The position numbers and the translations under genes were made by a program. DNA of 62,618 nucleotides. Origin: Nocardia suismassiliense. GTDB taxonomy: Bacteria > Actinomycetota > Actinomycetes > Mycobacteriales > Mycobacteriaceae. This document shows, piece after piece, positions 1-8,730 of the stretch. The notes under the pieces were generated by a model. It saw only the letters and a program-made list of their open reading frames with translations. It was not told where the DNA came from and did no database searches. The stretch's first letter is position 1, and each line of letters starts with the position of its first letter. The stretch lies in contig NZ_LT985361.1 in assembly GCF_900269665.1 (NCBI RefSeq), positions 7,951,327 through 8,013,944 on the forward strand, given 5' to 3'.

Positions 1-3000
1 GGCAATGCGTTGCAGACCTTGGCGAGTCGGGTGCGCGCAGTGGCCCCGGGAGTGGTGCGCAGGGATGGGGGCGGGTATGTGCTCGAACTTGCAGCAGAGG
101 ACGTAGACGCGCATCGGTTCACGCGTGCGGTGGAGGCGGGGCGGGCATTGCTCGCGGCTGGGGAGGCCGAACGAGCCAGCGCGTGCTTCGATGCTGCGCT
201 CACGTTATGGCGCGGGGAGCCGTTGATCGATGTGGGGGAATCGGAGGTATTGCACGCCGCGGCACTGCGATTGACCGAACAGCGGCTCGAAGCGGTCGAA
301 CTGCGCGCGGACGCACTGCGAGCCCTGGGTCGAGGCGGCGAAGTAGTGCGCGAACTCCTCACGGAAGTCGCGGCACATCCGTTCCGGGAGACGCTGGCCG
401 CGCGGCTGATGCGGGCGCTCGCGGCAGCGGGGCGCACCTCCGAGGCGATGCAGCAGTTCCAACGCACCGAGGCCCTGTTGCGGGAGGAGCTCGGAACGAC
501 ACCCGCCGAGGTGCTGCGCTCGGCCCTGGCGGAACTTCAGACGAACACAACCCGGGTTTCTGCCGTCGACGGACCCGCCGCCGAGACGGCGTCCGGATCG
601 GACCCGACTGGAGATGCGGCGGCAACCGCGGCTGCGAGGGTGTCCACGCCACTGCCCAGGCGCCGCACGAGCTTCGTCGGACGCGGACACGACGTGGACG
701 GAGTACGGCAGGCGTTGCGCGCGTCCCGCCTGGTGACACTGTCGGGTAGCGGGGGTGTGGGGAAGACCCGGCTGGCGGCCGAGACGGTCGGGGCGCACGC
801 CGCGGACTGGGCCGATGGCTACGCCTTCGTCGAACTGGCCCCACTCGAGCGAGAACGAGCCGACCGATCGGCCGTGACCGCGGTCGGAGCGGCGATAGCG
901 AACGCCCTCACTCGGTTCGAACGACCCGACGAACTGGCCACGGAGTGGGCCGAAGCGCTGGAGCGCACGTTGTCCGGCCGGCGAATGCTGTTGGTGCTCG
1001 ACAATTGCGAGCATGTCGTGGAGGCGACCGCGCACCTGATCGACGATCTGTTGCACCGACTGCCCCTGCTGCGGGTCCTCACCACGAGCCGGGAGCCGAT
1101 CGGGGTGGACGGCGAGCGACTGTATCCGGTCCAGACCTTGGATCTGCCCGCAGCCGACGCGGCTTTCCCGGTGGCGACCGGATCGCCCGCGGTCCGGCTG
1201 TTCCTCGACCGGGCCACTGCGGCACACCCGGATTTCGCGCTCTCCGAAGCCAATTCGGCGGATATCCGTGCCATCGTGCGCAGCCTGGACGGCATGCCGC
1301 TGGCCATCGAGCTCGCCGCCGCGCGGGTGCGCAGTCTGCCGTTGCCGGACCTGCGCGCGCGACTGAGCGATCGCTTCCAGCTGCTCACCAACAGCACTCG
1401 GCACGCGGTCCCGCGCCACCGCACCCTGCACGCGGCCGTCGCCTGGAGCTGGGAACTACTCACCGATGCGGAAGCCGCGGCAGCCCGGCGCTTCTCGATT
1501 TTCGCGGGCGGCGCGACCTTGGACGCCATCATCCGGGTGTGCGGTCCGGACGCCATCGACACGGTCACCTCGCTGGTGACGAAGTCGCTGGTGGATTTCG
1601 ATGGACAGCGCTACCGAATGGCGGAGACCATCCGAGCCTATGCGGCCGTGGAATTGACCGCGGTCGGCGGGGCGGACGAGGTCGCCCGAGTCCATGCCGA
1701 CTGCTTCCTGGAGTTCTCCGACGCCGCCGCCCCCGGATTGCGCACTGCGGCACACCCCGATTGGCTCGGGCGGCTGATCGCCGAACACGGCAATTGTGCA
1801 GCCGCGCTGCGGTGGGCGCTGGACGCGGGCGACGGCGAGCGTGCGGTTCGCCTGTACGCGAATCTCGTCTGGTATTGGCTGCTGCGCGGGTTGCACGGCG
1901 ACATCGCCGAACGCCGCCGCGAGATCCTGACCCTGCTCGGCGACACACCGCCACCAGGGTGCACAGCGGCCTATCTGGCCTGCCGGTACGCCGACGAGGT
2001 GCCGGCCTACTTCACCAACATCTGGTGGGGCCAAATCCAAGAGAACACCGGCCAATTCGAGAGGCTGACCCGTGCGGCCCTCACCGAGGATCGGGCCCCG
2101 CACCCGATTTTCGTGCTCATCCTGGCGCTGCGTGACCTGCTCGCCGACGACGACAGCCTGTTGCTGGCCTGCACCACCTCCGACGACCCATGGCTGCGTG
2201 GAAATGCGCTGATAGCACAAGGTTTCGACGAATTGGGCGGCGACCACCCCGCCCGCGCCCTGCCCACTTTGGAGGCGGCGCTGGCCTGCCTGAGCGTGCA
2301 CGGTGACGCCCGGTCGCACAGCCGAGCCCTGATATCCCTGGCCAGCTACCGGACCCGGATGCTCGGCCTGGACAGCGCCCGTCCGCTCATCGCGCGTGCG
2401 CTGGAACTGCTCAGCGCCGACCTGGGCGCGGGTGAGCGCATCGGCGTGCTGCTGTTCTCCGCGGAGATGTCCCTGGTCGGCGGCGATACCGACAGCGCCG
2501 CAACCTATCTCGACCGGGCCGAACCGCTGATCACCCCGCACATCATCCCCGCACCCGGGCGCTTCCTGGCGGCGACGCAGGCGCACCTGGCGCATCTGCG
2601 CGGCGACAACGACCGCGCGCTGGCACTGTTCCGGCGGATGTCCGAGATGCCGTTCCCCGCCGGCCCGCCGCCCGCGGGGCGCCACGATACCGCCCGCTTC
2701 GTGATCCCGGTCTTCGTGAGCACGGTGTACGCGGCGACCCTCGTCGCGGCGGGGCAGCCGGACGATGCGCTGCACGGCCTGTCCATCCCCCGCGAGCTGG
2801 CCGCGCAGACCTCGGCGGCGCTGCTGGCCGAGGTCGGTATCGGTTACGCCCTGGTCGCGCTGGCGAAGGGCGCCCCGGCGAGCGCGGCCCGCATTCTCGG
2901 CGCCACCGACCGGATCAACCGCAGAGCCGGGGTGAGCCGGATCGGCCCGTTCCGGCGGCGAGCGCTCGACCAGGCGGAAGCGGCGCTCGGGCCCGCGGAC

Positions 3001-3075
3001 CTGGGCGCGGAATTCCTTGCGGGCGCCCGCCTTACGGACGAGGCGGTGCTCGAACTGCTGCGTACGGTTCGCTGA
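1..3075 (+). CDS. SARP/AfsR-type transcriptional regulator with BTAD and NTPase domains (5' partial)
   Basis: The frame is open from the first base, so the true start lies before the window. The first visible residues (NALQTLASRVRAV, then GGGYVLEL) look like the end of an OmpR-type DNA-binding domain. A bacterial transcriptional activation domain (BTAD) of helical repeats follows to about base 540. An NTPase has its P-loop GSGGVGKT near bases 743-768 and a Walker B-like MLLVLDNCEH near 985-1015, then TTSREPIG. The remaining C-terminal half is helical and TPR-like. Large regulators of this kind usually activate nearby secondary-metabolism or accessory genes. Here it precedes a same-strand run (DUF4267, amidase-like, flavin oxidase) that it may control; that link is inference. 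Confidence 0.85.
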   Translation, partial: GNALQTLASRVRAVAPGVVRRDGGGYVLELAAEDVDAHRFTRAVEAGRALLAAGEAERASACFDAALTLWRGEPLIDVGESEVLHAAALRLTEQRLEAVELRADALRALGRGGEVVRELLTEVAAHPFRETLAARLMRALAAAGRTSEAMQQFQRTEALLREELGTTPAEVLRSALAELQTNTTRVSAVDGPAAETASGSDPTGDAAATAAARVSTPLPRRRTSFVGRGHDVDGVRQALRASRLVTLSGSGGVGKTRLAAETVGAHAADWADGYAFVELAPLERERADRSAVTAVGAAIANALTRFERPDELATEWAEALERTLSGRRMLLVLDNCEHVVEATAHLIDDLLHRLPLLRVLTTSREPIGVDGERLYPVQTLDLPAADAAFPVATGSPAVRLFLDRATAAHPDFALSEANSADIRAIVRSLDGMPLAIELAAARVRSLPLPDLRARLSDRFQLLTNSTRHAVPRHRTLHAAVAWSWELLTDAEAAAARRFSIFAGGATLDAIIRVCGPDAIDTVTSLVTKSLVDFDGQRYRMAETIRAYAAVELTAVGGADEVARVHADCFLEFSDAAAPGLRTAAHPDWLGRLIAEHGNCAAALRWALDAGDGERAVRLYANLVWYWLLRGLHGDIAERRREILTLLGDTPPPGCTAAYLACRYADEVPAYFTNIWWGQIQENTGQFERLTRAALTEDRAPHPIFVLILALRDLLADDDSLLLACTTSDDPWLRGNALIAQGFDELGGDHPARALPTLEAALACLSVHGDARSHSRALISLASYRTRMLGLDSARPLIARALELLSADLGAGERIGVLLFSAEMSLVGGDTDSAATYLDRAEPLITPHIIPAPGRFLAATQAHLAHLRGDNDRALALFRRMSEMPFPAGPPPAGRHDTARFVIPVFVSTVYAATLVAAGQPDDALHGLSIPRELAAQTSAALLAEVGIGYALVALAKGAPASAARILGATDRINRRAGVSRIGPFRRRALDQAEAALGPADLGAEFLAGARLTDEAVLELLRTVR

Positions 3076-3148
3076 CAACGACTGTCAGCGAACGGTACGG
3101 GCCACGCTGGATGCTCGGGACGCGTATCCCACCGATCCAGGAGTGCTC

Positions 3149-3586
3149 ATGTCCGTCCTCTCGAATACCGAATCAGTTGTTTCCGTGCGTAGTGCCCGTC
3201 GGCCCGGCGAACGTGTCGGCGTAGCCGGTGCCGTACTGGGTGCCGTGTCCATCATCGCGGTCGGCGGTGGTTACCTGCTCGTGCCACAGCAAATGGCCCA
3301 GGGGTTCGGTTTCACCGAATGGCCGCACAGCGAGGCCAACGGGTTCCTGAACATCAAAGGCGTCCGCGATGTGGTCTCCGGCCTGATCTTGCTCGCCTTG
3401 CTCGGGGCCGGGCAGCGTCGCGCCCTCGGCGTCGCCACGCTCACCGTCGCCCTCATCCCGACCGGCGACATGCTCACCATCCTGCTGCGCCACGGCTCCA
3501 CCGCCACCGCCCTGGGCGTGCACGGCCTCACCGCCGCCCTGGTGGCCGCCAGCGGCGCACTGCTGCTGCGCCGCCGCAGCCGGTGA
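3149..3586 (+). CDS. DUF4267 family small membrane protein
   Basis: 145 residues. I chose the ATG at 3149 because a GGAG ribosome-binding site lies just upstream; the frame is open further 5' but has no better site. Four hydrophobic segments are visible: VAGAVLGAVSIIAVGGGYLL, then stretches around GLILLALLGAG, LTVALIPTGDMLTILL and LTAALVAASGALLL. The segment between the first two (GFGFTEWPHSEANGFLNIKGVRD) fits DUF4267, a family of unknown function often found beside regulators and oxidoreductases in actinomycetes. It starts about 70 bases after the SARP regulator and precedes the amidase-like gene, so it may share their transcription. No enzymatic residues are recognisable. Confidence 0.75.
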   Translation: MSVLSNTESVVSVRSARRPGERVGVAGAVLGAVSIIAVGGGYLLVPQQMAQGFGFTEWPHSEANGFLNIKGVRDVVSGLILLALLGAGQRRALGVATLTVALIPTGDMLTILLRHGSTATALGVHGLTAALVAASGALLLRRRSR

Positions 3587-3656
3587 GCGCCCATGCCGAA
3601 TTCATCTACGAAAGCCGAACGCCGCACGCGTCGGTATTCGCAGAACAGGAGGCGTC

Positions 3657-5096
3657 GTGACCACCGGACATGACAGCGCGTTGTGGACAGCGGACGCGGT
3701 CTCGCTCGCCGCACTGATTACCGAGGGCGCCGTCACCGCCGCGCAGGTCGTCGAGGCGCATCTCGCGCGCATCGAGCAGGTCGATTCCGAAATCGGCGCG
3801 CTCACAACAGTATTCGCCGAGGCCGCCCGTGCGGAGGCGGCTACGGCCGACCGCAAGGCGCCGATCGGGCCGCTGCACGGGGTTCCGGTCACCGTCGAGA
3901 ACAACCTCGATGTCGCGGGCAGCCCGACCACCTGGGGCGTGGCGGCTTTCGGGCAGGCTCTCGCCGCAGCGGACGCACCCGCGGTGTCCGCACTGCGGCG
4001 AGCCGGGGCGATCGTCATCGGGCGAACGAACATGCCCGAATGGGGCATGCGCTGGCACACCGACAACGACGCGGCGGGCCCGACGGTGAATCCGTGGTAT
4101 CCGACCCGCAGCCCGGGCGGTGCCGGCGGTGGTGACGCCGCCGCGGTGGCGACGGGTATGACACCCCTCGGCCTGGGCACCGACTTCGGCGGTTCACTGC
4201 GGATACCCGCCGCGTTCTGCGGAGTCGCCGCCCTGCGCACTACACCTGGCCGGGTGGCAGTTGCGTCGAGCCGGCCCGCGGCCGCACGCGCACCGGCAAA
4301 CCGATTGCTCGCGGCGCCAGGGCCGTTGGCGCGCAGCGTGCGTGATCTGACGACCGTCTTCGAGGTCCTGCGGGACAGCGCCGAGGTGCGCGATCCCGGA
4401 TGGATTCCGGTGCGTGACCTGACGGACACCGCGCTGCCCGCGGTCGCCGTGACGCTCGGTGACGATATCGATCCACAGGTGCGGGCCGCGGTGCTCGGCT
4501 GCGCCGACACCCTCGAACGCGCGGGATATCCCGTGGCCCAACTCGATCCGCCGCACTTGAACGAGGTGGCGGCCGACTACGGCCGATTGGTCTCCACCGA
4601 GGTGCTGGTCCAGCACCGCGAAACCATGCGGTGTGTCGGCAGCACCGGACTGAACGCCTTCGTGGACGCCGCGATCAACCTGTTCCCGCCGTTGGATCCA
4701 GCGGCCTATCTGACCGCGCTGGGTGAGCGCCGCACCCGCCGCGCGGCCTGGTCCCGTTTCCTCGCGGAGCACCCGATCGTGCTCGGCCCGGTCTCGGCCG
4801 AACTGCCCTGGCCGGTCGGCTACGACCTGGGCGGTACCGCACAGGTCGCGACCATGTATGCGGCGCACCGCCTTACGATCGCCGCCGACTACCTGGCGCT
4901 GCCCGCGGTCACGGTTCCCGCGGGCGTCTCGGTCGAGGGGATTCCCATCGGGGTCCAGTTGATCACCGCCCCATTCGCCGAACGCCGCGTACTGACTGCC
5001 GCCGCCCATATCGAGGTGGCCTTTCCGATGCCCACGCCCATCTCCCCGTCGACCGACCCGGCCACCCGGCGCCCTGCCCCGAATCAGGCTCCGTAA
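3657..5096 (+). CDS. amidase-signature family protein, catalytic residues degenerate
   Basis: 479 residues starting at GTG 3657. The amidase-signature fold is clear: GPLHGVPVTV at 71-80, GRTNMPEWG at 122-130, and GTDFGGSLRIPAAFCGV near 174-190. Active members use a Ser-cisSer-Lys triad. The nucleophile Ser is present (S180 in FGGS). The lysine normally found in the GVPVxVK motif is Glu81, and the Ser-Ser of the GGSSGG loop reads GGAGGG (A156, G157), so the cis-Ser is Gly. Both changes are unambiguous in the codons. The protein should therefore not work as an ordinary amidase. It may be a pseudoenzyme, a binding protein or have altered chemistry. The flavin oxidase begins 13 bases downstream, so the two are probably co-transcribed. 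Confidence 0.85.
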   Translation: MTTGHDSALWTADAVSLAALITEGAVTAAQVVEAHLARIEQVDSEIGALTTVFAEAARAEAATADRKAPIGPLHGVPVTVENNLDVAGSPTTWGVAAFGQALAAADAPAVSALRRAGAIVIGRTNMPEWGMRWHTDNDAAGPTVNPWYPTRSPGGAGGGDAAAVATGMTPLGLGTDFGGSLRIPAAFCGVAALRTTPGRVAVASSRPAAARAPANRLLAAPGPLARSVRDLTTVFEVLRDSAEVRDPGWIPVRDLTDTALPAVAVTLGDDIDPQVRAAVLGCADTLERAGYPVAQLDPPHLNEVAADYGRLVSTEVLVQHRETMRCVGSTGLNAFVDAAINLFPPLDPAAYLTALGERRTRRAAWSRFLAEHPIVLGPVSAELPWPVGYDLGGTAQVATMYAAHRLTIAADYLALPAVTVPAGVSVEGIPIGVQLITAPFAERRVLTAAAHIEVAFPMPTPISPSTDPATRRPAPNQAP

Positions 5097-5109
5097 CAAA
5101 GGAATTCAG

Positions 5110-6417
5110 ATGTCATACAACACATTGCGATCCGCCGTGCGCGGCCGAGTACTGCTGCCGGGCGACGAAGAGTTCGATACAGCACGCACGCCGTGGAATC
5201 TGAGTGTCGACCAGCCGGTCGCGGCGGTCGTGCACGTCGAGGACGCGGACGATATGGCCGCTGTGGTCGGCTACGCGCGCGCCGCAGGTCTGTCGGTCAC
5301 CGCTCAACCCAACGGCCACGGCGCTTCCGGTACTGCGGCCGACACCATCCTGGTGCGCACTCGCCGACTCGATCGCATCGAGGTGGATCCGGTGCGGCGA
5401 CGCGCCCGCGTCGGCGCGGGAACCAGTTGGGGCGAACTACTGACGGCGGCCGCTCGACACGGCTTGACCGGGCTGGCCGGAAGCTCACCGGTGGTCAGCG
5501 TTGTCGGCTATACCCTCGGCGGCGGATTGTCGTGGTTCGGCCGCAAATACGGGTGGGCGGCCGACAGTGTCCGCGCGTTCGACATCGTCGATGCCGACGG
5601 CCGTCAGACCCGGGTCACCGCGGAAACCGACCCGGAGCTGTTCTGGGCATTGCGCGGCGGCGGTGGGGATTTCGCACTGGTGACGGCGGTGGAGTTCGAT
5701 CTGTTCGCGGCTCCGTCCCTCTTCGGCGGCTCGATCGTCTGGCCTGCCGAGCGGACCGCGGCGGTCTGCGCGGCATTCCAGGACATCACCGACGACGCAC
5801 CGGCGGAGCTCACGGTGTGGCTCAATAGACTGCAGCCGCCCCAGGGGCCGCCGGTAATCGCGATCGCCGCCACCTATCTGGGCGAATCGGCGCGGGGACG
5901 TGACCTGCTGCGACGGCTGGACGCGATCGACGGCATCGTCGCGGATACGCGCCGGGAATTCTCCCCCGCCGAGTTGGGCACCATCGCCAACGAGCCCACC
6001 GCGCCGGGCCCCGGGCTCCTGCGAACCGAACTGCTGACCACGCTGGACGAGACCGCCGTCGAGATTCTGCTGCAGGCGCCGATCGATCCGCTGATGGGCA
6101 TCCAACTGCGACAGCTGGGCGGCGCGCTCGCCGAGCCGACCCGAGGCGCGGTCCCGCCGTTCGCGGAGCCCTACGCACTGTCCCTGCTGGCCATCGGCTC
6201 GGACCCCGACACCGTCGACGCGGTGCGCTTCACGCAGAAGCGCATCATCGCTGATCTGGGCGCGCGAGTCAGCGGCCGCAGACCGTACACCGTCCTGTCC
6301 GCCGGCGACAGCGTCACGGAGGTGTTCGACACCAGCACCTTGGATCGGCTGCGAAAGCTCAAGCGGGCCCGCGACCCACACGGCGTATTCCGCGCCAACT
6401 TCCCGGTTCTGTACTGA
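5110..6417 (+). CDS. FAD-linked oxidoreductase, PCMH/BBE-like
   Basis: 435 residues. The ATG is preceded by an AAAGGAATTC ribosome-binding region. The N-terminal half is a PCMH-type FAD domain: QPNGHGASG contains His70, the usual 8-alpha-histidyl flavin attachment site, and VVGYTLGGGLSW and GGGGDFALVTAVEFDL are typical of the fold. The C-terminus (KLKRARDPHGVFRANFPV) matches the berberine-bridge-like tail. In bicovalent members a Cys precedes a Pro in the second FAD loop; here that position is Ser126 (AGSSPVV), so only single covalent attachment is expected. No signal peptide is visible. The substrate is unknown. The gene is closely linked to the degenerate amidase, suggesting a joint role in modifying one small molecule. 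Confidence 0.85.
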   Translation: MSYNTLRSAVRGRVLLPGDEEFDTARTPWNLSVDQPVAAVVHVEDADDMAAVVGYARAAGLSVTAQPNGHGASGTAADTILVRTRRLDRIEVDPVRRRARVGAGTSWGELLTAAARHGLTGLAGSSPVVSVVGYTLGGGLSWFGRKYGWAADSVRAFDIVDADGRQTRVTAETDPELFWALRGGGGDFALVTAVEFDLFAAPSLFGGSIVWPAERTAAVCAAFQDITDDAPAELTVWLNRLQPPQGPPVIAIAATYLGESARGRDLLRRLDAIDGIVADTRREFSPAELGTIANEPTAPGPGLLRTELLTTLDETAVEILLQAPIDPLMGIQLRQLGGALAEPTRGAVPPFAEPYALSLLAIGSDPDTVDAVRFTQKRIIADLGARVSGRRPYTVLSAGDSVTEVFDTSTLDRLRKLKRARDPHGVFRANFPVLY

Positions 6418-6710
6418 ACCTTTCGCAAGATACTGGGGGAAGTGGCATTCGGGTGAAGTGCATGGACGGGACAGCCTTCGAAGGGATGGCCGAATTCGGC
6501 TGCGGTTGTGGGATTCGGGGGTGGTTTGTCGTGATTGCCGGAATGTAGCGCCATGATGGGGAGAGTTCATCCAGTGTTCGCACTTGGCTTGCGGTGTCGA
6601 GTTGCTGGGGGCTTGCGGGGGGTACAGCATCGGTGGGCATGGGGTCGAATCCGCTGAATCCTGTTGGTGATGTGCCGGAGACCGGGATACCGGGCAGGCT
6701 GGCTGCCGGG
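6418..6710. other. intergenic region upstream of the Tat phosphatase
   Basis: About 290 bases with no convincing gene. The downstream reading frame stays open back to about 6594, so part of this could be coding if translation starts earlier, for example at the ATG at 6639. I see no strong hairpin, repeat or recognisable promoter. Confidence 0.4.
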
Positions 6711-8342
6711 ATGACCATGGCTGAGCAGCATGAGTGGCATCAGGAGTATTTGCGGCGGCATCGGGTTTCGCGGCGCAATGTGTTGCGGGGGGCGGCGGCT
6801 GCGGCTGCTGTGGCGGCGGTGGGTACGTCGCCGTTCGGGGGGCGGGCTTATGCGCAGGATGCGCCATTAGCCGTCGGGGGGCGGCATGTGGGGTTCGGGG
6901 CGGATGCGACGAGTCAACTGCGGTTCGCGGGGCAGTTGTCCAGGCGACCTGCGGGTACCGAGGTGTTTCTCGAGCATGGGCCGACGCCCGCGCTCGGTGC
7001 GACGGTGGAGGCGGAGGTGCGTAACCTGCTGACGCAGGTGCCGAGTAGTGATGGCGGCGTGCTGGCGGCCGAACAGTTCTATGTGCACGCGCCGGTGGAC
7101 GGGTTGCCGGGGCGGGTGCCGCACTACTATCGCTGGCGCACGTCGGACGGGTTCGCGGGTGATATCCGGGCGGCGGCGACGGCGATGCCGACCGCGCGGG
7201 CGGCGATCGTGCCGTTTCGTTTCACCATGATGGGCGATCAAGGGACCGATGAAACGCCGGCGTTGCCGTCGGGTGTCGTACCCGGTGATTACGACGACAA
7301 GTATTACAAGGCGGACAACGATCCGAATGTCCCGCATGCCACCAATGTGCTGCGCCAAATCGCCAGGGCCAAACCGGATTTCCATATTTTGGCGGGCGAC
7401 ATCGCCTACGCCGATCCGTCCGGTGCGGGCAAACCGAACCAATTCGTTGCGCACGGTGCGAAATCGGCGCACGGCTTCGACAAGTTCAATCCGTACGTCT
7501 GGGACGTCTACTTCGGCGCCATCGAGGTGAGCGCCGCTCAGACGCCGTGGATGTTCGCGACAGGCAACCACGATATGGAGGCGACCTACAGTTCGCACGG
7601 CTACGGCGGTCATGCGGCGCGCCTCGACTTTCCCGGTAACGGGCCGGTCGGCTGTCCTTCGGCGTATTCGTTCACCTACGGCAATGTCGCGGTGCTCTCG
7701 CTCGACGCCAATGACGTCTCCTACGAGATCCGCGCCAACACCGGGTATTCCGATGGGGCGCAGACGAGTTGGGTGGAGCGCACGCTCGCCGCCTACCGGG
7801 CGAACCCCGACATCGATTTCCTGGTCTGCTTCTTCCACCACTGCGCCTATTCGACGACCGAGGCGCACGCCAGCGACGGCGGCGTGCGGGACGCCTGGGT
7901 CGCGCTGTTCGACCGCTACCAGGTGGATCTGGTGTTGCAGGGGCACAATCACGTTTTCGAGCGCACCGACCCGATCCGCGGCAATGTCGCGACGAAGGTC
8001 GCGGGCGACAACTCGGTGGTGTACCCCGAGACCGACGGCACCGTCTACTACACGGTCGGCGGCGGCGGTCGGCCCCGCTACGACTTCCAGCCGGGATCAC
8101 GAGAGTCCTACCGGGGGAACGAGTTACCGGACACGGCGGTACCGAACAGCTATGTGTGGGCGCCCGGCGGCGACAAACAGGACGAGGCGGCCCCGTGGTC
8201 GCGGGTGCGGTTCCGCAATTATTCGTTCCTGCGCGTCGACGTCCGTCCCGGCATCTTCGCCAGCGAGATGGACGTGATCGCCGTCGACGAGTACGGCCAC
8301 GAATTCGACCGGGTCACCTACCGCAGGCAGGTGCGCGGGTAA
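6711..8342 (+). CDS. Tat-exported purple acid phosphatase-like metallophosphoesterase
   Basis: About 543 residues from ATG 6711 (ATG 6717 and 6639 are alternatives). A twin-arginine signal is evident: SRRNVLRGAAAAAAVAAVG, then an AYAQ cleavage region. After an N-terminal Fn3-like domain come the five metal-binding blocks of purple acid phosphatases: GDQGTD, GDIAYAD, GNHDMEAT, FFHHCAYST and GHNHVFER. The protein should be folded and metallated in the cytosol, then exported, and hydrolyse phosphate esters outside the cell. The substrate cannot be read from sequence. It lies alone between the flavin oxidase and a convergent TfoX-like gene. Confidence 0.88.
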   Translation: MTMAEQHEWHQEYLRRHRVSRRNVLRGAAAAAAVAAVGTSPFGGRAYAQDAPLAVGGRHVGFGADATSQLRFAGQLSRRPAGTEVFLEHGPTPALGATVEAEVRNLLTQVPSSDGGVLAAEQFYVHAPVDGLPGRVPHYYRWRTSDGFAGDIRAAATAMPTARAAIVPFRFTMMGDQGTDETPALPSGVVPGDYDDKYYKADNDPNVPHATNVLRQIARAKPDFHILAGDIAYADPSGAGKPNQFVAHGAKSAHGFDKFNPYVWDVYFGAIEVSAAQTPWMFATGNHDMEATYSSHGYGGHAARLDFPGNGPVGCPSAYSFTYGNVAVLSLDANDVSYEIRANTGYSDGAQTSWVERTLAAYRANPDIDFLVCFFHHCAYSTTEAHASDGGVRDAWVALFDRYQVDLVLQGHNHVFERTDPIRGNVATKVAGDNSVVYPETDGTVYYTVGGGGRPRYDFQPGSRESYRGNELPDTAVPNSYVWAPGGDKQDEAAPWSRVRFRNYSFLRVDVRPGIFASEMDVIAVDEYGHEFDRVTYRRQVRG

Positions 8343-8346
8343 CCGG

Positions 8347-8685
8347 CTACTTCTTTTTCGGCGGCAGCGTGCGCGCGTAACCGACGCCGCGATCGACCCA
8401 TTCGCGCAGCACGGTGTCGTCGTCGGCTGCCTCGGGGGTGACGCGCAACCAGCCGACCATTTCCCGGCCACCCATCACCATGGGCTCCACGAAGTCGTTC
8501 GCGAGCAGGCTGTCGCTTTCCGCCCGATCGACCCGGACCAGCAAGCCGCCTTGCCCACTGGCCGCCACCGCCATATTGCCGCCGATCAGAAAGGCCAGGC
8601 CGCCGAACATCTTGCGCTCGGACAGCTCCGGCCCCGGCTTGATCAGCAACCGGATGCGATCGGCCAATTCCTCGTCATATGCCAT
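8347..8685 (-). CDS. TfoX N-terminal domain protein
   Basis: 112 residues. The sequence MAYDEELADRIRLL, then ERKMFGGLAFLIGGNMAVAA and LVRVDRAE, is the TfoX/Sxy N-terminal domain. The C-terminus is a basic tail (LPPKKK). In actinobacteria these small stand-alone proteins are common and of unknown function; I do not infer a competence role. It ends 4 bases from the convergent phosphatase gene. Confidence 0.85.
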   Translation of the reverse strand: MAYDEELADRIRLLIKPGPELSERKMFGGLAFLIGGNMAVAASGQGGLLVRVDRAESDSLLANDFVEPMVMGGREMVGWLRVTPEAADDDTVLREWVDRGVGYARTLPPKKK

Positions 8686-8730
8686 AGCGGAATTGTCGGC
8701 CCTGGCACCGACAGATTCTCGGCGAAACCC

